This document shows, in pieces, positions 8,533 through 17,753 of a stretch of DNA of 25,852 nt (its first letter is position 1; each line of letters opens with the position of its first letter). Below the pieces are notes generated by a model. The model was given only the letters and a program-made list of their open reading frames with translations. It searched no databases and was not told the origin of the DNA. The translations under genes were made by a program, and so were the position numbers. The stretch comes from CAYMUR01 sp964393615 (lineage in GTDB: Bacteria > Planctomycetota > Planctomycetia > Pirellulales > Pirellulaceae): the NCBI GenBank assembly GCA_964393615.1, contig CAYMUR010000075.1, positions 1-25,852 on the forward strand, written 5' to 3'.

Positions 8533-9195
8533 CTATGAGCTAGTGGATTGATTGTTAGGTACCTTGTTCCAGTCATTGAGGAACATTTGAATTGCGTCGT
8601 CGGTCAAGGGATGGTCGTACAGTTGATTCATCACATCAAAATTCATGGTGCAGATGTCGGCACCGATCACGGCGGATTCCAGGACGTGTACTGGATGGCG
8701 AACAGCGGCAACGATGATTTCAGTGTTATAGCCATAGTTCTCGTAAATCGACTGAATTTGATTGACAAGTTCCATTCCTTCCTGGGCAATCGCATCGAGC
8801 CGACCCACAAAAGGGCTGATGTACGTTGCCCCGCACTTGGCTGCTAATAGGGCTTGGGTTGCACTGAATGTCACCGTCACGTTTGTTGCGATTCCTTCGG
8901 CAGCCAATTGGCGGACTGCGACCAGTCCTTCTTTCATGATGGGGACTTTGACCACGACATTGTCAGCAATCTTAGCCAATTGGCGGCCTTCTTTGACGAT
9001 TTGGTCAGCTTCCAAGCTGACCGTCTCCAGGCTCACTGGGCCATCCACCAGGGAACAGATTTCCGGATAAAGCTCGGCGGGTCCACGTTGCGTGTTGGCG
9101 ACATGGGTCGGGTTTGTCGTCACGCCATCCAGAATGCCCCAACGTGCGACTGCTCGAATTTGGTCAACAGCCGCGGTATCCAGAAATAACTTCAT
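8533..9195 (-). CDS. Transaldolase / fructose-6-phosphate aldolase-like (TalC/FSA family)
   Basis: The 220-residue length matches the short TalC/FSA class. The N-terminus MKLFLDTAAVDQIRAVARWG and then GILDGVTTNPT are hallmarks of the family, and VVVKVPI places the Schiff-base lysine at K83. SPFVGRLDAI and the C-terminal GADICTMNFDVMNQLYDHPLTD also fit. Members either transfer dihydroxyacetone in the pentose phosphate pathway or cleave fructose 6-phosphate; the sequence does not decide which. It acts in the cytoplasm. It is the first gene of the minus-strand run, diverging from the DUF1549 gene across a 397-nt gap and leading into the NagB-like gene. This suggests joint handling of hexose or amino-sugar phosphates. 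Confidence 0.92.
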   Translation of the reverse strand: MKLFLDTAAVDQIRAVARWGILDGVTTNPTHVANTQRGPAELYPEICSLVDGPVSLETVSLEADQIVKEGRQLAKIADNVVVKVPIMKEGLVAVRQLAAEGIATNVTVTFSATQALLAAKCGATYISPFVGRLDAIAQEGMELVNQIQSIYENYGYNTEIIVAAVRHPVHVLESAVIGADICTMNFDVMNQLYDHPLTDDAIQMFLNDWNKVPNNQSTSS

Positions 9196-9592
9196 TTTGC
9201 GTCTTTCATGGTCAGAGCGAGAATGATTCCATTCAAAACAGGGGCTACTGCAGTAAAATGAAGCAGAGGAAGGCCTGTCAGGGAAACCAGGGGCTGATTA
9301 TCCCCACGAGAGAGATTGTTCAGCATGGGATAGAATAGGCGACGAGCCCATCTCGGACAACGGGTTGAGGCACTGGAATTCTAGGAAACCAATACGGCGA
9401 TTGTTAGCAAGATCTGTCATGCGCTGGACACTGGACGTAGGGCTGGTAATATAAAGTCAGGCATTGTTCGGTGACGCTGCACGCGTTTTTGTGATCGCTG
9501 GCAGATCAATGGGTGATTAACCGGCAAGGGGCGAGCTTGCAGGGTAAAACAGCACGACATGGAGAGTGGGGTGAAAACGAAATGGGAGTCGT
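9196..9592. promoter_or_regulatory. Divergent intergenic region between the transaldolase and DUF1549/DUF1553 genes
   Basis: This gap of 397 nt has no convincing gene and must hold promoters for both directions. A possible sigma-70-like promoter for the plus strand is TGGACA (9425-9430), a 16-nt spacer, and TAATAT (9447-9452). GGAG at 9585-9588 serves as a ribosome-binding site for the ATG at 9593. I found no recognisable riboswitch or operator. Confidence 0.4.
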
Positions 9593-12487
9593 ATGGTGGT
9601 TAGCGTCGCATGGTTCCCAGTAGGACGAAGTGAACGAAATAACTCTTTTTCTAGGAATAAGATCATTCCAGTGATTTCCCTGAGCCTGGTCTTGTGGACG
9701 GCCGTCATCCTCCTGGCGGGCGCCATGACTGGTCAAAACGTGTCAGCCGACCTTCCGGCTGTGAATCAGGACCGTGATGCGAATGCAAACCCGGAAATCC
9801 AGAACACTTCTGCCCAGGAAATGCATTGGTCATTTGTTCCACCGAAACGATTGCCATTGCCTCGTACAGCGGACCTTGCATGGATGCAAAATGCCATCGA
9901 TGCGTTTGTTTTGGCACGGCTTGAAGCTGCCGGTTTTACGGTTTCTCAACAAGCAAATCTTCGAACATTACTCCGCCGACTGTCCTTGGATGTAACCGGG
10001 CTGCCACCAGCGTGGAGTCAGGTACAGGGTGTTTTGCGTGAAGCACGTCCGGATTCATATCAGCGGTTTGTCGACCGGGTATTGGCGTCACCACATTATG
10101 GTGAGAGGATGGCGCTCGACTGGCTTGACATGGCGCGCTATGCAGACACGCATGGGTACAGTATCGACGCAGGACGCACCATGTGGCCCTGGCGAGATTG
10201 GGTTGTCAATGCATACAACGAGAATCTTCGCTTTGATCAGTTCACGATTCAGCAATTAGCGGGGGACCTGTTGCCGAACGCTACGCAGGGTCAGTGGGTG
10301 GCTACGGGATTTAATCGGAACCACATGATTAATTTTGAGGGTGGGGCCATTCCTGAGGAATATCGTGTGGAATATGTCGTGGACAGGGTAAACACGACGG
10401 CGACAGTATGGATGGGCCTTACTGTTGGTTGTGCGCGGTGTCATGACCACAAATATGATCCGATTACCCAGCAGGAATATTACCGAATTTTTGCTTTTTT
10501 CAACACGATCCGTGATATGGGATTGGACGGTGCCCAAGATAATGCCCAGCCGATGATTCGCGTACCAAATGGATCAGAACGTGCCCGGCTACGTTGGTTC
10601 GATGAGCAGATCCTTGCTGTCGAATCGCAATTAAATGCCAGTCATTCTGATTGGGATGTGGAACAACGTCATTGGGAAAAACAGGTTTTACAAAAGATTC
10701 GGGGAGCCATTCAAGAGACTGAAGATCGAGAGATAGAACTTGGCGAATGGTATTCCCTGGGACCTTTCACGGAACAGCCACATTATCGACTGCTTCGCCG
10801 TGATTTTGGTCTCGAAGGTGAGCCGGTAAATGTTGACGCAGAGATTCGTTTTAATGACCATCGCCGTTGGCAAGTGCACCGTTGGCGGGAGCGTGTCGAT
10901 TGGAGTGATGGTCAGCTTTATGACCTGCCTGGTGACGCCGCTGCTACCTATCTCTATCGTAATATCAACGTCCAACAAGAGGAAGAAGTGGTTTTGCTGG
11001 TCAACAGTGCCTTTGGGTGGAAGATATTTCTCAACCAGTCGGAAGTGTTTCAAGTGCAGGATTACCGTGAACCTTCACCCGATCAATATCGCATACCGTT
11101 GAAACTTCAGCGTGGCGACAATGAGTTGGTATGCAAGGTGATTAATTATGGAGGCCTTTATCGGTTTGGAGCCGCAATTCGACCGACGGAAACATGTCGT
11201 GTCATGCCGCCCCTCTCTCTCCAGGATGTGATCCGGCTGCCACCGGCAGAGCGAACCATGGACCAGGTACAGAACCTGCGCTGTTTCTTTCGGGCGAGCG
11301 CTGCTGTCCATCCCGGTTTACGCAATCTGCTGTACCAACGGGCTGCCATTCACGAAGAACGGTTCAAGTTTGTAAGTACGATCGCCACGGCGATGGTGAT
11401 GCGCGAATCTACGATTCCGCCAGACTCTTTTTTGTTGGAACGTGGTGACTATCAGCAACCGGCCGGACGTGTTGAGCCAGGGGTGCCCAGCAGTTTACCT
11501 TCGATGCCCGTCGACGCTTCCATGGATCGACTTGGATTTGCCCAATGGTTGACCGCACCCGAGCATCCCTTAACCGCCCGAGTTGCGGTAAATCGGTTTT
11601 GGCAAATTTTGTTTGGTTCAGGAATCGTGAAGACGGCGGCAGATTTTGGATTGCAAGGGGACTTACCGACCCACCCTGCCCTGCTCGACTGGCTGGCCAC
11701 GGAATTTGTCCGTAACGAATGGGACATGAAACGGCTTATCCGTATCCTGGTGACTTCGGCGACGTACCAACAGGTTTCGCGTGCGACGCCTGAAGCACTC
11801 CGGCGCGATCCTGATAACCGTTACCTGGCACGTGGCCCACGTTTTCGGCTTCAGGCTGAATTGATCCGGGATGGTGCTCTGGCAGTCAGTGGCCTGTTGA
11901 ATGACAGGATGGGTGGTGCGAGTGTGAAGCCGTACCAACCAGACGGGCTATGGAGTGAAATATCGTTTAGTCCCGATTCGACCCGCTTTTCAGCCCAGTT
12001 GTATCAGAGCGACGCAGGAGCGGACGTTTATCGCCGGGGGTTGTATACGTTTTGGAAGCGTTCCTCTCCGCCCCCTAACATGGCTGCGTTGGACGCGCCG
12101 AACCGTGAGGTGTGTACCGTGAGCCGGCCTCGCACTAACACGCCCTTGCAGGCGTTGGTATTATTGAATGACCCGACGTTTGTGGAGGCTGCGCGCGGTC
12201 TTGCTGGTCGCATGTTGAGAGAAGGTGGGCGGTCACCCGAGCAGCAGGTTCAGTTTGGGTTTTCCCTGGCCACTGCCAGGCAGGCAACGAATGCAGAACG
12301 GGCCGTCCTGCTGAACGAATATGAAAGGCAGCGAAAAAGTTTTCGTGAGGATGAGGCAGCGGCGGAAGAAATGTTGAAAATTGGTCAATCCAGTTCTGAT
12401 ACGAAACTGGATGTTGTCGAGCACGCCGCTTGGACGAGCGTTGCCGCGATTATTCTTAACCTGGATGAAACGCTTACGAAGAACTGA
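9593..12487 (+). CDS. DUF1549/DUF1553 c-haem protein with inserted beta-sandwich-like region
   Basis: The protein has 964 residues. An N-terminal hydrophobic segment (IPVISLSLVLWTAVILLAGA, about 26-45) acts as signal or anchor. DUF1549 follows (about 90-310), with LRTLLRRLSLDVTGLPP, YGERMALDWLDMARYADT, and the haem motif CARCHDHKYDPI at 280-291. DUF1553 fills the C-terminal third (DRLGFAQWLTAPEHPLTARVAVNRFWQ, RNEWDMKRLIRILVTSATYQQ, RPRTNTPLQALVLLNDPTF). Between them, about residues 385-530, lies a region rich in predicted strands (YLYRNINVQQEEEVVLLVNS, GWKIFLNQSEVF) that resembles a galactose-binding-like beta-sandwich. The separate N-terminal PSCyt1 cytochrome domain found in many homologues is absent. 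The stop overlaps the next start by 1 bp (TGATG), so translation is probably coupled. The reaction is unknown. Confidence 0.93.
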   Translation: MVVSVAWFPVGRSERNNSFSRNKIIPVISLSLVLWTAVILLAGAMTGQNVSADLPAVNQDRDANANPEIQNTSAQEMHWSFVPPKRLPLPRTADLAWMQNAIDAFVLARLEAAGFTVSQQANLRTLLRRLSLDVTGLPPAWSQVQGVLREARPDSYQRFVDRVLASPHYGERMALDWLDMARYADTHGYSIDAGRTMWPWRDWVVNAYNENLRFDQFTIQQLAGDLLPNATQGQWVATGFNRNHMINFEGGAIPEEYRVEYVVDRVNTTATVWMGLTVGCARCHDHKYDPITQQEYYRIFAFFNTIRDMGLDGAQDNAQPMIRVPNGSERARLRWFDEQILAVESQLNASHSDWDVEQRHWEKQVLQKIRGAIQETEDREIELGEWYSLGPFTEQPHYRLLRRDFGLEGEPVNVDAEIRFNDHRRWQVHRWRERVDWSDGQLYDLPGDAAATYLYRNINVQQEEEVVLLVNSAFGWKIFLNQSEVFQVQDYREPSPDQYRIPLKLQRGDNELVCKVINYGGLYRFGAAIRPTETCRVMPPLSLQDVIRLPPAERTMDQVQNLRCFFRASAAVHPGLRNLLYQRAAIHEERFKFVSTIATAMVMRESTIPPDSFLLERGDYQQPAGRVEPGVPSSLPSMPVDASMDRLGFAQWLTAPEHPLTARVAVNRFWQILFGSGIVKTAADFGLQGDLPTHPALLDWLATEFVRNEWDMKRLIRILVTSATYQQVSRATPEALRRDPDNRYLARGPRFRLQAELIRDGALAVSGLLNDRMGGASVKPYQPDGLWSEISFSPDSTRFSAQLYQSDAGADVYRRGLYTFWKRSSPPPNMAALDAPNREVCTVSRPRTNTPLQALVLLNDPTFVEAARGLAGRMLREGGRSPEQQVQFGFSLATARQATNAERAVLLNEYERQRKSFREDEAAAEEMLKIGQSSSDTKLDVVEHAAWTSVAAIILNLDETLTKN

Positions 12488-13953
12488 TGAACGATCGATT
12501 ACGACTTCAATCCCGCCTTAACCGCCGCCTGTTTCTTGGGCGCTCGGCAGGTAGTATCGGGCTTGCGGCGTTGGGCTCGTTGTTAGGCCAGGAGGGTAGG
12601 TTGTTGGCCACTCCAGGTTCGACAGTTGCCTCGGCCGGGGAAGCTGATCTGTATTTCCCGGTGCGGGCCAAACGGGTGATCTTTCTTTTTCAATCCGGGG
12701 GGCCATCGCATGCCGATCTGTTTGATTACAAGCCTCGTTTGCGGGAATTGCACGGCACGGAATTGCCGGATTCGGTACGCGGTGACCAGCGCATCACTGG
12801 CATGACCAATGGGCAGACTTCATTTCCGGTGGTTGCCCCGATGGTGGATTTTCAAAGGCGAGGTGAGAGTGGCGCGTGGGTGAGCGATCACCTGCCGCAT
12901 ACTGCGAAGATTGTTGACGATATTACGATTATCAAGTCGATGACCACGGAGGCCATCAATCATGATCCGGCGGTGACCTACATCAACACGGGAACGCAAC
13001 AGTTGGGGCATCCGAGTACGGGTGCCTGGGTAAACTATGGTCTGGGGAGTATGAACGATAACTTGCCGGCCTATGTGGTGCTTCACTCCCGCAGTAGTCG
13101 TTCAGCGATGCAGCCATTATTTGCCCGATTGTGGGGGGCAGGTTTCTTGCCTAGTAACTATCAGGGCGTACAATTTCGTGGCGGTGGTGATCCTGTACTG
13201 TATCTTTCCAATCCATCTGGCGTGAACACAAAGCGGCGACGTTGGATGCTAGACAGCTTGGCTGAATTGAATGGAATGCTCTCCGAACGGATGGGGGATC
13301 CGGAGATTGAAACTCGTATTGAGCAATACGAAATGGCGTTCCGAATGCAAAGCTCGGTCCCGCAGTTGATGGATCTAGCGGACGAGACGGATGCGACCTT
13401 TGATCTCTATGGTGAGGAAGCCAGAAAACCAGGTAGCTATGCACGGAATTGTCTGCTTGCGCGTCGTCTTGTTGAGCGTGACGTTCGATTTGTGCAACTG
13501 TTTCATCGAGGTTGGGACCATCATTCGGATCTTCCCACGCATATCAAGAGCCAATGCAAAGAGGTCGATCAGGCCTCTGCGGCATTGGTGACGGATCTCA
13601 AACGTCGTGGCTTGCTCGACGAGACGCTTGTGGTTTGGGGGGGGGAGTTTGGACGTACCATTTACAGTCAGGGTACCTTGACGGCAAATAACCATGGACG
13701 CGACCACCACGGGCGTTGTTTTACGATTTGGATGGCTGGAGGAGGCATTAAACCAGGGTTTCAGTTTGGAAACACAGATGATTATTGCTATAACATTCAC
13801 GAGAATCCTGTTGGGATCAGCGATTTTAATGCAACACTCCTGCATTGCCTTGGGGTGGACCACCGGTATTTGACTTATCAATACCAGGGACTTGATCAGC
13901 GGCTGACCGGGGTCGAACAAGAGGCGCGTGTCGTACAGGAAATTCTGGTTTAG
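12487..13953 (+). CDS. DUF1501 family Tat-exported protein
   Basis: This 488-residue protein begins at the ATG that overlaps the stop of the preceding gene. It carries a twin-arginine leader (SRLNRRLFLGRSAGSIGLAA, residues 9-28). The DUF1501 hallmarks are all present: RAKRVIFLFQSGGPSHADLFDYKP (about 59-82), AINHDPAVTYINTG, PSTGAWVNYGLGS, GFLPSNYQGV, RFVQLFHRGWDHH, TLVVWGGEFGRT, NNHGRDHHGRCFTIWMAGGG and FNATLLHCLGVDHRYLTY. The family has an alkaline-phosphatase/sulfatase-like fold, and its His and Asp residues suggest metal binding, but no activity is proven. Pairing with a DUF1549/DUF1553 gene is the standard arrangement. Export by Tat would put it in the same compartment as its haem-containing partner. 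Confidence 0.95.
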   Translation: MNDRLRLQSRLNRRLFLGRSAGSIGLAALGSLLGQEGRLLATPGSTVASAGEADLYFPVRAKRVIFLFQSGGPSHADLFDYKPRLRELHGTELPDSVRGDQRITGMTNGQTSFPVVAPMVDFQRRGESGAWVSDHLPHTAKIVDDITIIKSMTTEAINHDPAVTYINTGTQQLGHPSTGAWVNYGLGSMNDNLPAYVVLHSRSSRSAMQPLFARLWGAGFLPSNYQGVQFRGGGDPVLYLSNPSGVNTKRRRWMLDSLAELNGMLSERMGDPEIETRIEQYEMAFRMQSSVPQLMDLADETDATFDLYGEEARKPGSYARNCLLARRLVERDVRFVQLFHRGWDHHSDLPTHIKSQCKEVDQASAALVTDLKRRGLLDETLVVWGGEFGRTIYSQGTLTANNHGRDHHGRCFTIWMAGGGIKPGFQFGNTDDYCYNIHENPVGISDFNATLLHCLGVDHRYLTYQYQGLDQRLTGVEQEARVVQEILV

Positions 13954-14039
13954 CAAGCAGGAAATATGGCATGCTGTGTAGAACACGTGGCAAATAATAT
14001 TCAGCGATCACTTTGGACCATACTACCAGGAGAGTTAAC

Positions 14040-15353
14040 ATGTCCCGAGGAAATGCAAGTCGGCGACAATTCATGGCCGGTGTCGCCGTGATGGGGGGTA
14101 GCAGCCTGATTTCGGACCATGCATGGGTTCATCGCCTTGATGCGCAGGAGCAGTCGCACAAAAAGAAGGAACGACTTGGAGTTGGGGCGATTGGCATGCG
14201 GTATCAAGGGTCAGTTATTGCGCACAAAGCGCAAAGGTATGCTGACATTGTAGCGGTGTGTGATGTGGATCAACATGTACGTGCTCAGGCGAAGGCCAGT
14301 TTCGGAAGTGTCCCTGCCGACTTCGAGGACTATCGTGATCTCTTGGCGCAGAAAAATGTGGACATTGTCACCATTGGCACGCCGGATCACTGGCATGTGA
14401 AGATGGCGGTGGACGCCCTACGAGCGGGCAAAGACGTTTATGTCGAAAAACCGTTAACGCTGACCGTCGACGAAGGAAAGTTGCTGCGTAAGGTGGCCCG
14501 GGAAACTGGAGGCATTGTCCAGGTTGGTTCCTGGCAAAGAAGCGACTCGCGTTTTCGTCTCGCAGTAGAAATGGTGCGCCAAGGACGTTTGGGGAAACTT
14601 CATCGCGTTGACGTTGTGCTGGGTAAGAACAAGGTGGGCGGACCATTTTTGCAACGTGATGTTCCTGGGCATGTGAATTGGGATGTCTGGCAAGGGCAGA
14701 CAGCGGACACTCCGTATTTGGAAGAACGTTGCCATTATACATTCCGCTGGTGGCATGAGTACTCGGGCGGACAAATGACAGATTGGGGGGCACACCATTT
14801 GGACATTGCCCAGTGGGGCATTGACTCACTGCCTGTGGCCGTGAAAGGCGAGGCGAAATACCCGCATGCCACAGACAGCTACAACGTTGCCATCGACTTT
14901 CAGGCACAATACAAGTATGCCAATGGCGTGATTATGAATGTTTCCGACACGGGGCGTAACGGTATTATTTTCCATGGAGATAAAGGTCGTATTTTTGTAA
15001 ATCGAGGTACCATTGCAGGGAAACCGGTTGAAGAGCTGGCCTCGAATCCGTTGCCGAGAGAAAGTTTTACGGTTTACGATTTTGACAATTTAAACCGGCC
15101 TGAACGAGCTGGAAAGTTAGAATCGATTGTCAATCATATGGGGAATTTTTTCGATTGCGTGCGGACACGTAAATTACCGATTTCGAATGTGGAAAGTCAG
15201 CATCGTAGTGTGACGACTTGCCATCTCGGTAACCTCTCGATGCAATTGGGACGCCCACTCAATTGGGATCCGGAGAAGGAACTGTTTGTGGGTGATCCTG
15301 CAGCAAACGAATTACTCGCTCGTAAACAACGGCCTGGATTTGAGGTGGTATGA
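14040..15353 (+). CDS. Gfo/Idh/MocA family oxidoreductase with Tat leader
   Basis: I chose ATG 14040 because AGGAGAG (14028-14034) lies 5 nt before it. It gives 437 residues starting MSRGNASRRQFMAGVAVMGG, a twin-arginine leader. The Rossmann motif GVGAIG (LGVGAIGMRYQGS) and IVAVCDVD bind NAD(P), DVYVEKPLTL is the family EKP motif, and DWGAHHLDIAQWGID contains the conserved catalytic His region. The protein probably oxidises a hydroxyl of a sugar, glycoside or inositol with a tightly bound nicotinamide cofactor. Tat export of folded, cofactor-loaded Gfo/Idh enzymes is known, as in glucose-fructose oxidoreductase. It lies 86 nt after the DUF1501 gene and 47 nt before the isomerase gene, which supports a shared pathway. 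Confidence 0.93.
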   Translation: MSRGNASRRQFMAGVAVMGGSSLISDHAWVHRLDAQEQSHKKKERLGVGAIGMRYQGSVIAHKAQRYADIVAVCDVDQHVRAQAKASFGSVPADFEDYRDLLAQKNVDIVTIGTPDHWHVKMAVDALRAGKDVYVEKPLTLTVDEGKLLRKVARETGGIVQVGSWQRSDSRFRLAVEMVRQGRLGKLHRVDVVLGKNKVGGPFLQRDVPGHVNWDVWQGQTADTPYLEERCHYTFRWWHEYSGGQMTDWGAHHLDIAQWGIDSLPVAVKGEAKYPHATDSYNVAIDFQAQYKYANGVIMNVSDTGRNGIIFHGDKGRIFVNRGTIAGKPVEELASNPLPRESFTVYDFDNLNRPERAGKLESIVNHMGNFFDCVRTRKLPISNVESQHRSVTTCHLGNLSMQLGRPLNWDPEKELFVGDPAANELLARKQRPGFEVV

Positions 15354-15400
15354 CATGATATCTGAGTTTTCCTGCCAGAAATACAGAAAGAGAGTAACGC

Positions 15401-16354
15401 ATGCTTGATCGAAATGCTTCGGAGCGGTTCCATGTCGGTTGTGACAGGCGACAGTTTCTGACAGGTTCTGCGGCGGCTGGTGCGGCTCTTCTGCTTCCTT
15501 CCAGAGGCAGAGCTGATCGTACGTCGAAGTTCAAATTGAAATATATTCTGGGGTCTTGTATGTACGGGTACAATGCGCTTGCCGATATCGTACCCGAGGT
15601 CCATCAGATTGGGGCAAACGCCCTTGATATCTGGCCAAAATCGCATGGGAACCAACGCGAACAACTGGACGAGATGGGCGAAGACAAGTTTGCCGAGCTC
15701 CTCAGCCAGCACCGTGTCACCTTGGGATGTATTACGCAATACAAACTTGGCCCTTTTAACCTGCAGGAAGAGATGCGCCTGGCAAATCGACTCGGCTGCC
15801 AGACGATGGTCACGGGCGGACATGGTCCCAAGGGGTTGAAGGGCCCGGAATTGAAATCGGCAGTAGCGGAATTCATGGAGAAAATGAAACCGCACGTTGC
15901 GGTGGCCGAAGAAATGGGAGTGACCATTGCTGTCGAAAATCACAGCAGCAGCATGATCGAATCGCCTGATTCCATGAAATGGTTGGCGGAGCTACGACCC
16001 TCGAAAAATCTAGCGATTGCGTTGGCTCCCTACCATCTTCCACAAGATGAAAAGTTGCTCAGCGATCTGATACGGTCACTCGAAGGCAGTATTGCGATGT
16101 TTTATGCCTGGCAACATGGTATGGGATGTCACAAGAAACTTCCGAAGGAACAGGAGCTGCTCCAAATGCCGGGTCGTGGAGAACTCGATTTTGCTCCGCT
16201 TCTAGCCGCACTGGCGGATATCGGTTACAACGGCTGGACAGAAATTTTTATGCATCCTGTTCCGCGCGGCATTCCTATTCTCGATTCGATTAGTGATGTC
16301 TCGGGGGAAATTAATCGGGCCCGCGCCTACGTGGAAGAATGCATGGCAAGCTAA
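15401..16354 (+). CDS. Xylose-isomerase-like TIM-barrel sugar isomerase/epimerase
   Basis: The 317-residue protein starts at ATG 15401 after a purine-rich AGAGAG site. The N-terminus CDRRQFLTGSAAAGAALLLP (14-33) looks like a Tat leader, so it is probably exported like its neighbour. The rest matches AP-endonuclease-2-type TIM barrels: IGANALDIWPKSHG, GCQTMVTGGHGP, MGVTIAVENHSSS with E179, and GYNGWTEIFMHP with E281. The metal-ligand strand that usually reads DxxH is ALAPYHLPQ here, so the expected Asp is missing. The later His strand reads MFYAWQHG. Family members isomerise or epimerise sugars, or act on keto-glycosides. Next to an exported Gfo/Idh enzyme, a role in handling a 3-keto sugar is plausible but inferred. 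Confidence 0.88.
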   Translation: MLDRNASERFHVGCDRRQFLTGSAAAGAALLLPSRGRADRTSKFKLKYILGSCMYGYNALADIVPEVHQIGANALDIWPKSHGNQREQLDEMGEDKFAELLSQHRVTLGCITQYKLGPFNLQEEMRLANRLGCQTMVTGGHGPKGLKGPELKSAVAEFMEKMKPHVAVAEEMGVTIAVENHSSSMIESPDSMKWLAELRPSKNLAIALAPYHLPQDEKLLSDLIRSLEGSIAMFYAWQHGMGCHKKLPKEQELLQMPGRGELDFAPLLAALADIGYNGWTEIFMHPVPRGIPILDSISDVSGEINRARAYVEECMAS

Positions 16355-16427
16355 TCGATGGCGGGCCGATGACAATTTGTTGGCGGATCGCAGTCTATCG
16401 GTGCCAGGCCTGGAGGGGATGGAGGAA

Positions 16428-17537
16428 ATGAAACGTAGTATCGAAAGATTTCTGACAACGCACGTGGGAAGTTTGGCTCGGCCAGCTAACGTATTGACGT
16501 TGATGTTGGCCAAGGAACGGAATCAGGGATACGATTCCCAGGCCTTTCAGTCGTCCGTCAGGGATGCCGTACAGGACGTGTTGGCCCAACAAGTAGCTGC
16601 CGGGCTGGATGTTGTCTGTGATGGGGAGCAGGGGAAAGCCAGTTTTCTTACTTATGTGTCGGAACGTCTTGGGGGTTTCGAGGCCCATGAAGAAGAAGGC
16701 GAAGACCTTTGGAAAGAATCACGGGAAACGTTGGCGTTTCCCGAATTTTATGAAATGCACAAGCATTACCGTACGGGCATTGTGGCCAAGGCGGTGCGAT
16801 TAGTGTGTGCAGCCCCCGTGGTTTATAACGGCCATGATTTGTTGCAACAGGACATTGCGAACCTTAAAGCTGCTTCGAAAAACTTGTCGCCCGAAGAGTT
16901 GTTCATGACAGCGATATCGCCCTCTGATATCGAAGGGCAGCAGGCAAATGAATATTATAAAACGGAAGAGGAGTACCTGTACGCTATTGCGGATGCGATG
17001 CATGAGGAATACAAGGCGATTGTCGATGCGGGGCTGCTGCTCCAGGTCGATGATCCCCGGTTGTTAACTTATTACATCTCACAGCCGGATTTAAGTGTTG
17101 ACGATTGTCGGCGCTGGGCCGAGTTGCGCGTCGAAGTGCTCAACCATGCATTACGTGACATTCCCAGTGATCGCATTCGTTTTCACACGTGTTATGGAAT
17201 CAATATTGGTCCCCGCGTGCATGAAATGAATTTAAAGGATATTGTCGATATTATGCTCACGGTGAATGCCGGGGCGTATTCGTTTGAAGCCGGAAACCCG
17301 CGACATGAACACGAGTGGAAGGTCTGGGAGGACATAGCACTTCCTCAGGACAAGGTCATTATTCCTGGCGTGATTTCGCACTCCACCCCCTTGGTCGAAG
17401 AAAAAGTCATCGGTGGAAGTGATTGTGGGTTCTCGTCTTTTGCGAATACCGAGCCAGAAATTCATCCAACGATTGTGTGGTCCAAGTTTGCGGCTTTGGC
17501 CGAGGGGGCAAAGCTGGCTTCTCGCGAGTTGTGGTAG
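16428..17537 (+). CDS. Cobalamin-independent methionine synthase-like methyltransferase (MetE C-terminal domain only)
   Basis: I use ATG 16428, giving 369 residues starting MKRSIERFLTTHVGSLARPA. ATG 16419 is an equal candidate, and the frame is open to 16293 inside the previous gene. The length fits only the C-terminal catalytic barrel of MetE, without the N-terminal half. FLTTHVGSLARP and VVCDGEQGK are family motifs. The zinc site appears intact: HTC (H253, C255), FEAGNPRHEHEW (E287) and GGSDCGFSSFAN (C333), matching the His, Cys, Glu and Cys ligands of E. coli MetE. VDDPRLLTYY and IIPGVISHSTPLVE also fit. No leader is seen, so it is cytoplasmic. Proteins of this size use varied methyl donors, and some make methionine with other partners. 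The substrate here is unknown. Confidence 0.88.
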   Translation: MKRSIERFLTTHVGSLARPANVLTLMLAKERNQGYDSQAFQSSVRDAVQDVLAQQVAAGLDVVCDGEQGKASFLTYVSERLGGFEAHEEEGEDLWKESRETLAFPEFYEMHKHYRTGIVAKAVRLVCAAPVVYNGHDLLQQDIANLKAASKNLSPEELFMTAISPSDIEGQQANEYYKTEEEYLYAIADAMHEEYKAIVDAGLLLQVDDPRLLTYYISQPDLSVDDCRRWAELRVEVLNHALRDIPSDRIRFHTCYGINIGPRVHEMNLKDIVDIMLTVNAGAYSFEAGNPRHEHEWKVWEDIALPQDKVIIPGVISHSTPLVEEKVIGGSDCGFSSFANTEPEIHPTIVWSKFAALAEGAKLASRELW

Positions 17538-17753
17538 TGTGATCTTGCGCGGCGTTTGCAACCTCGTGCGTGAAGGGCCAGCTGGATGTGAAAGTACACG
17601 CGAGGCTTTCCGTAGCTGTCACTGCTGAGCCGGGTTGGGTATGGGGGGCAATTGCCGACGATTCGAATGGCGACGTTGCACAGGGTTTATCAGTAAGGGT
17701 TTTTATGTCGGGAAAAAGATGAGATGGCAAAAGAAAGAGAGGATCAGTTTCGT

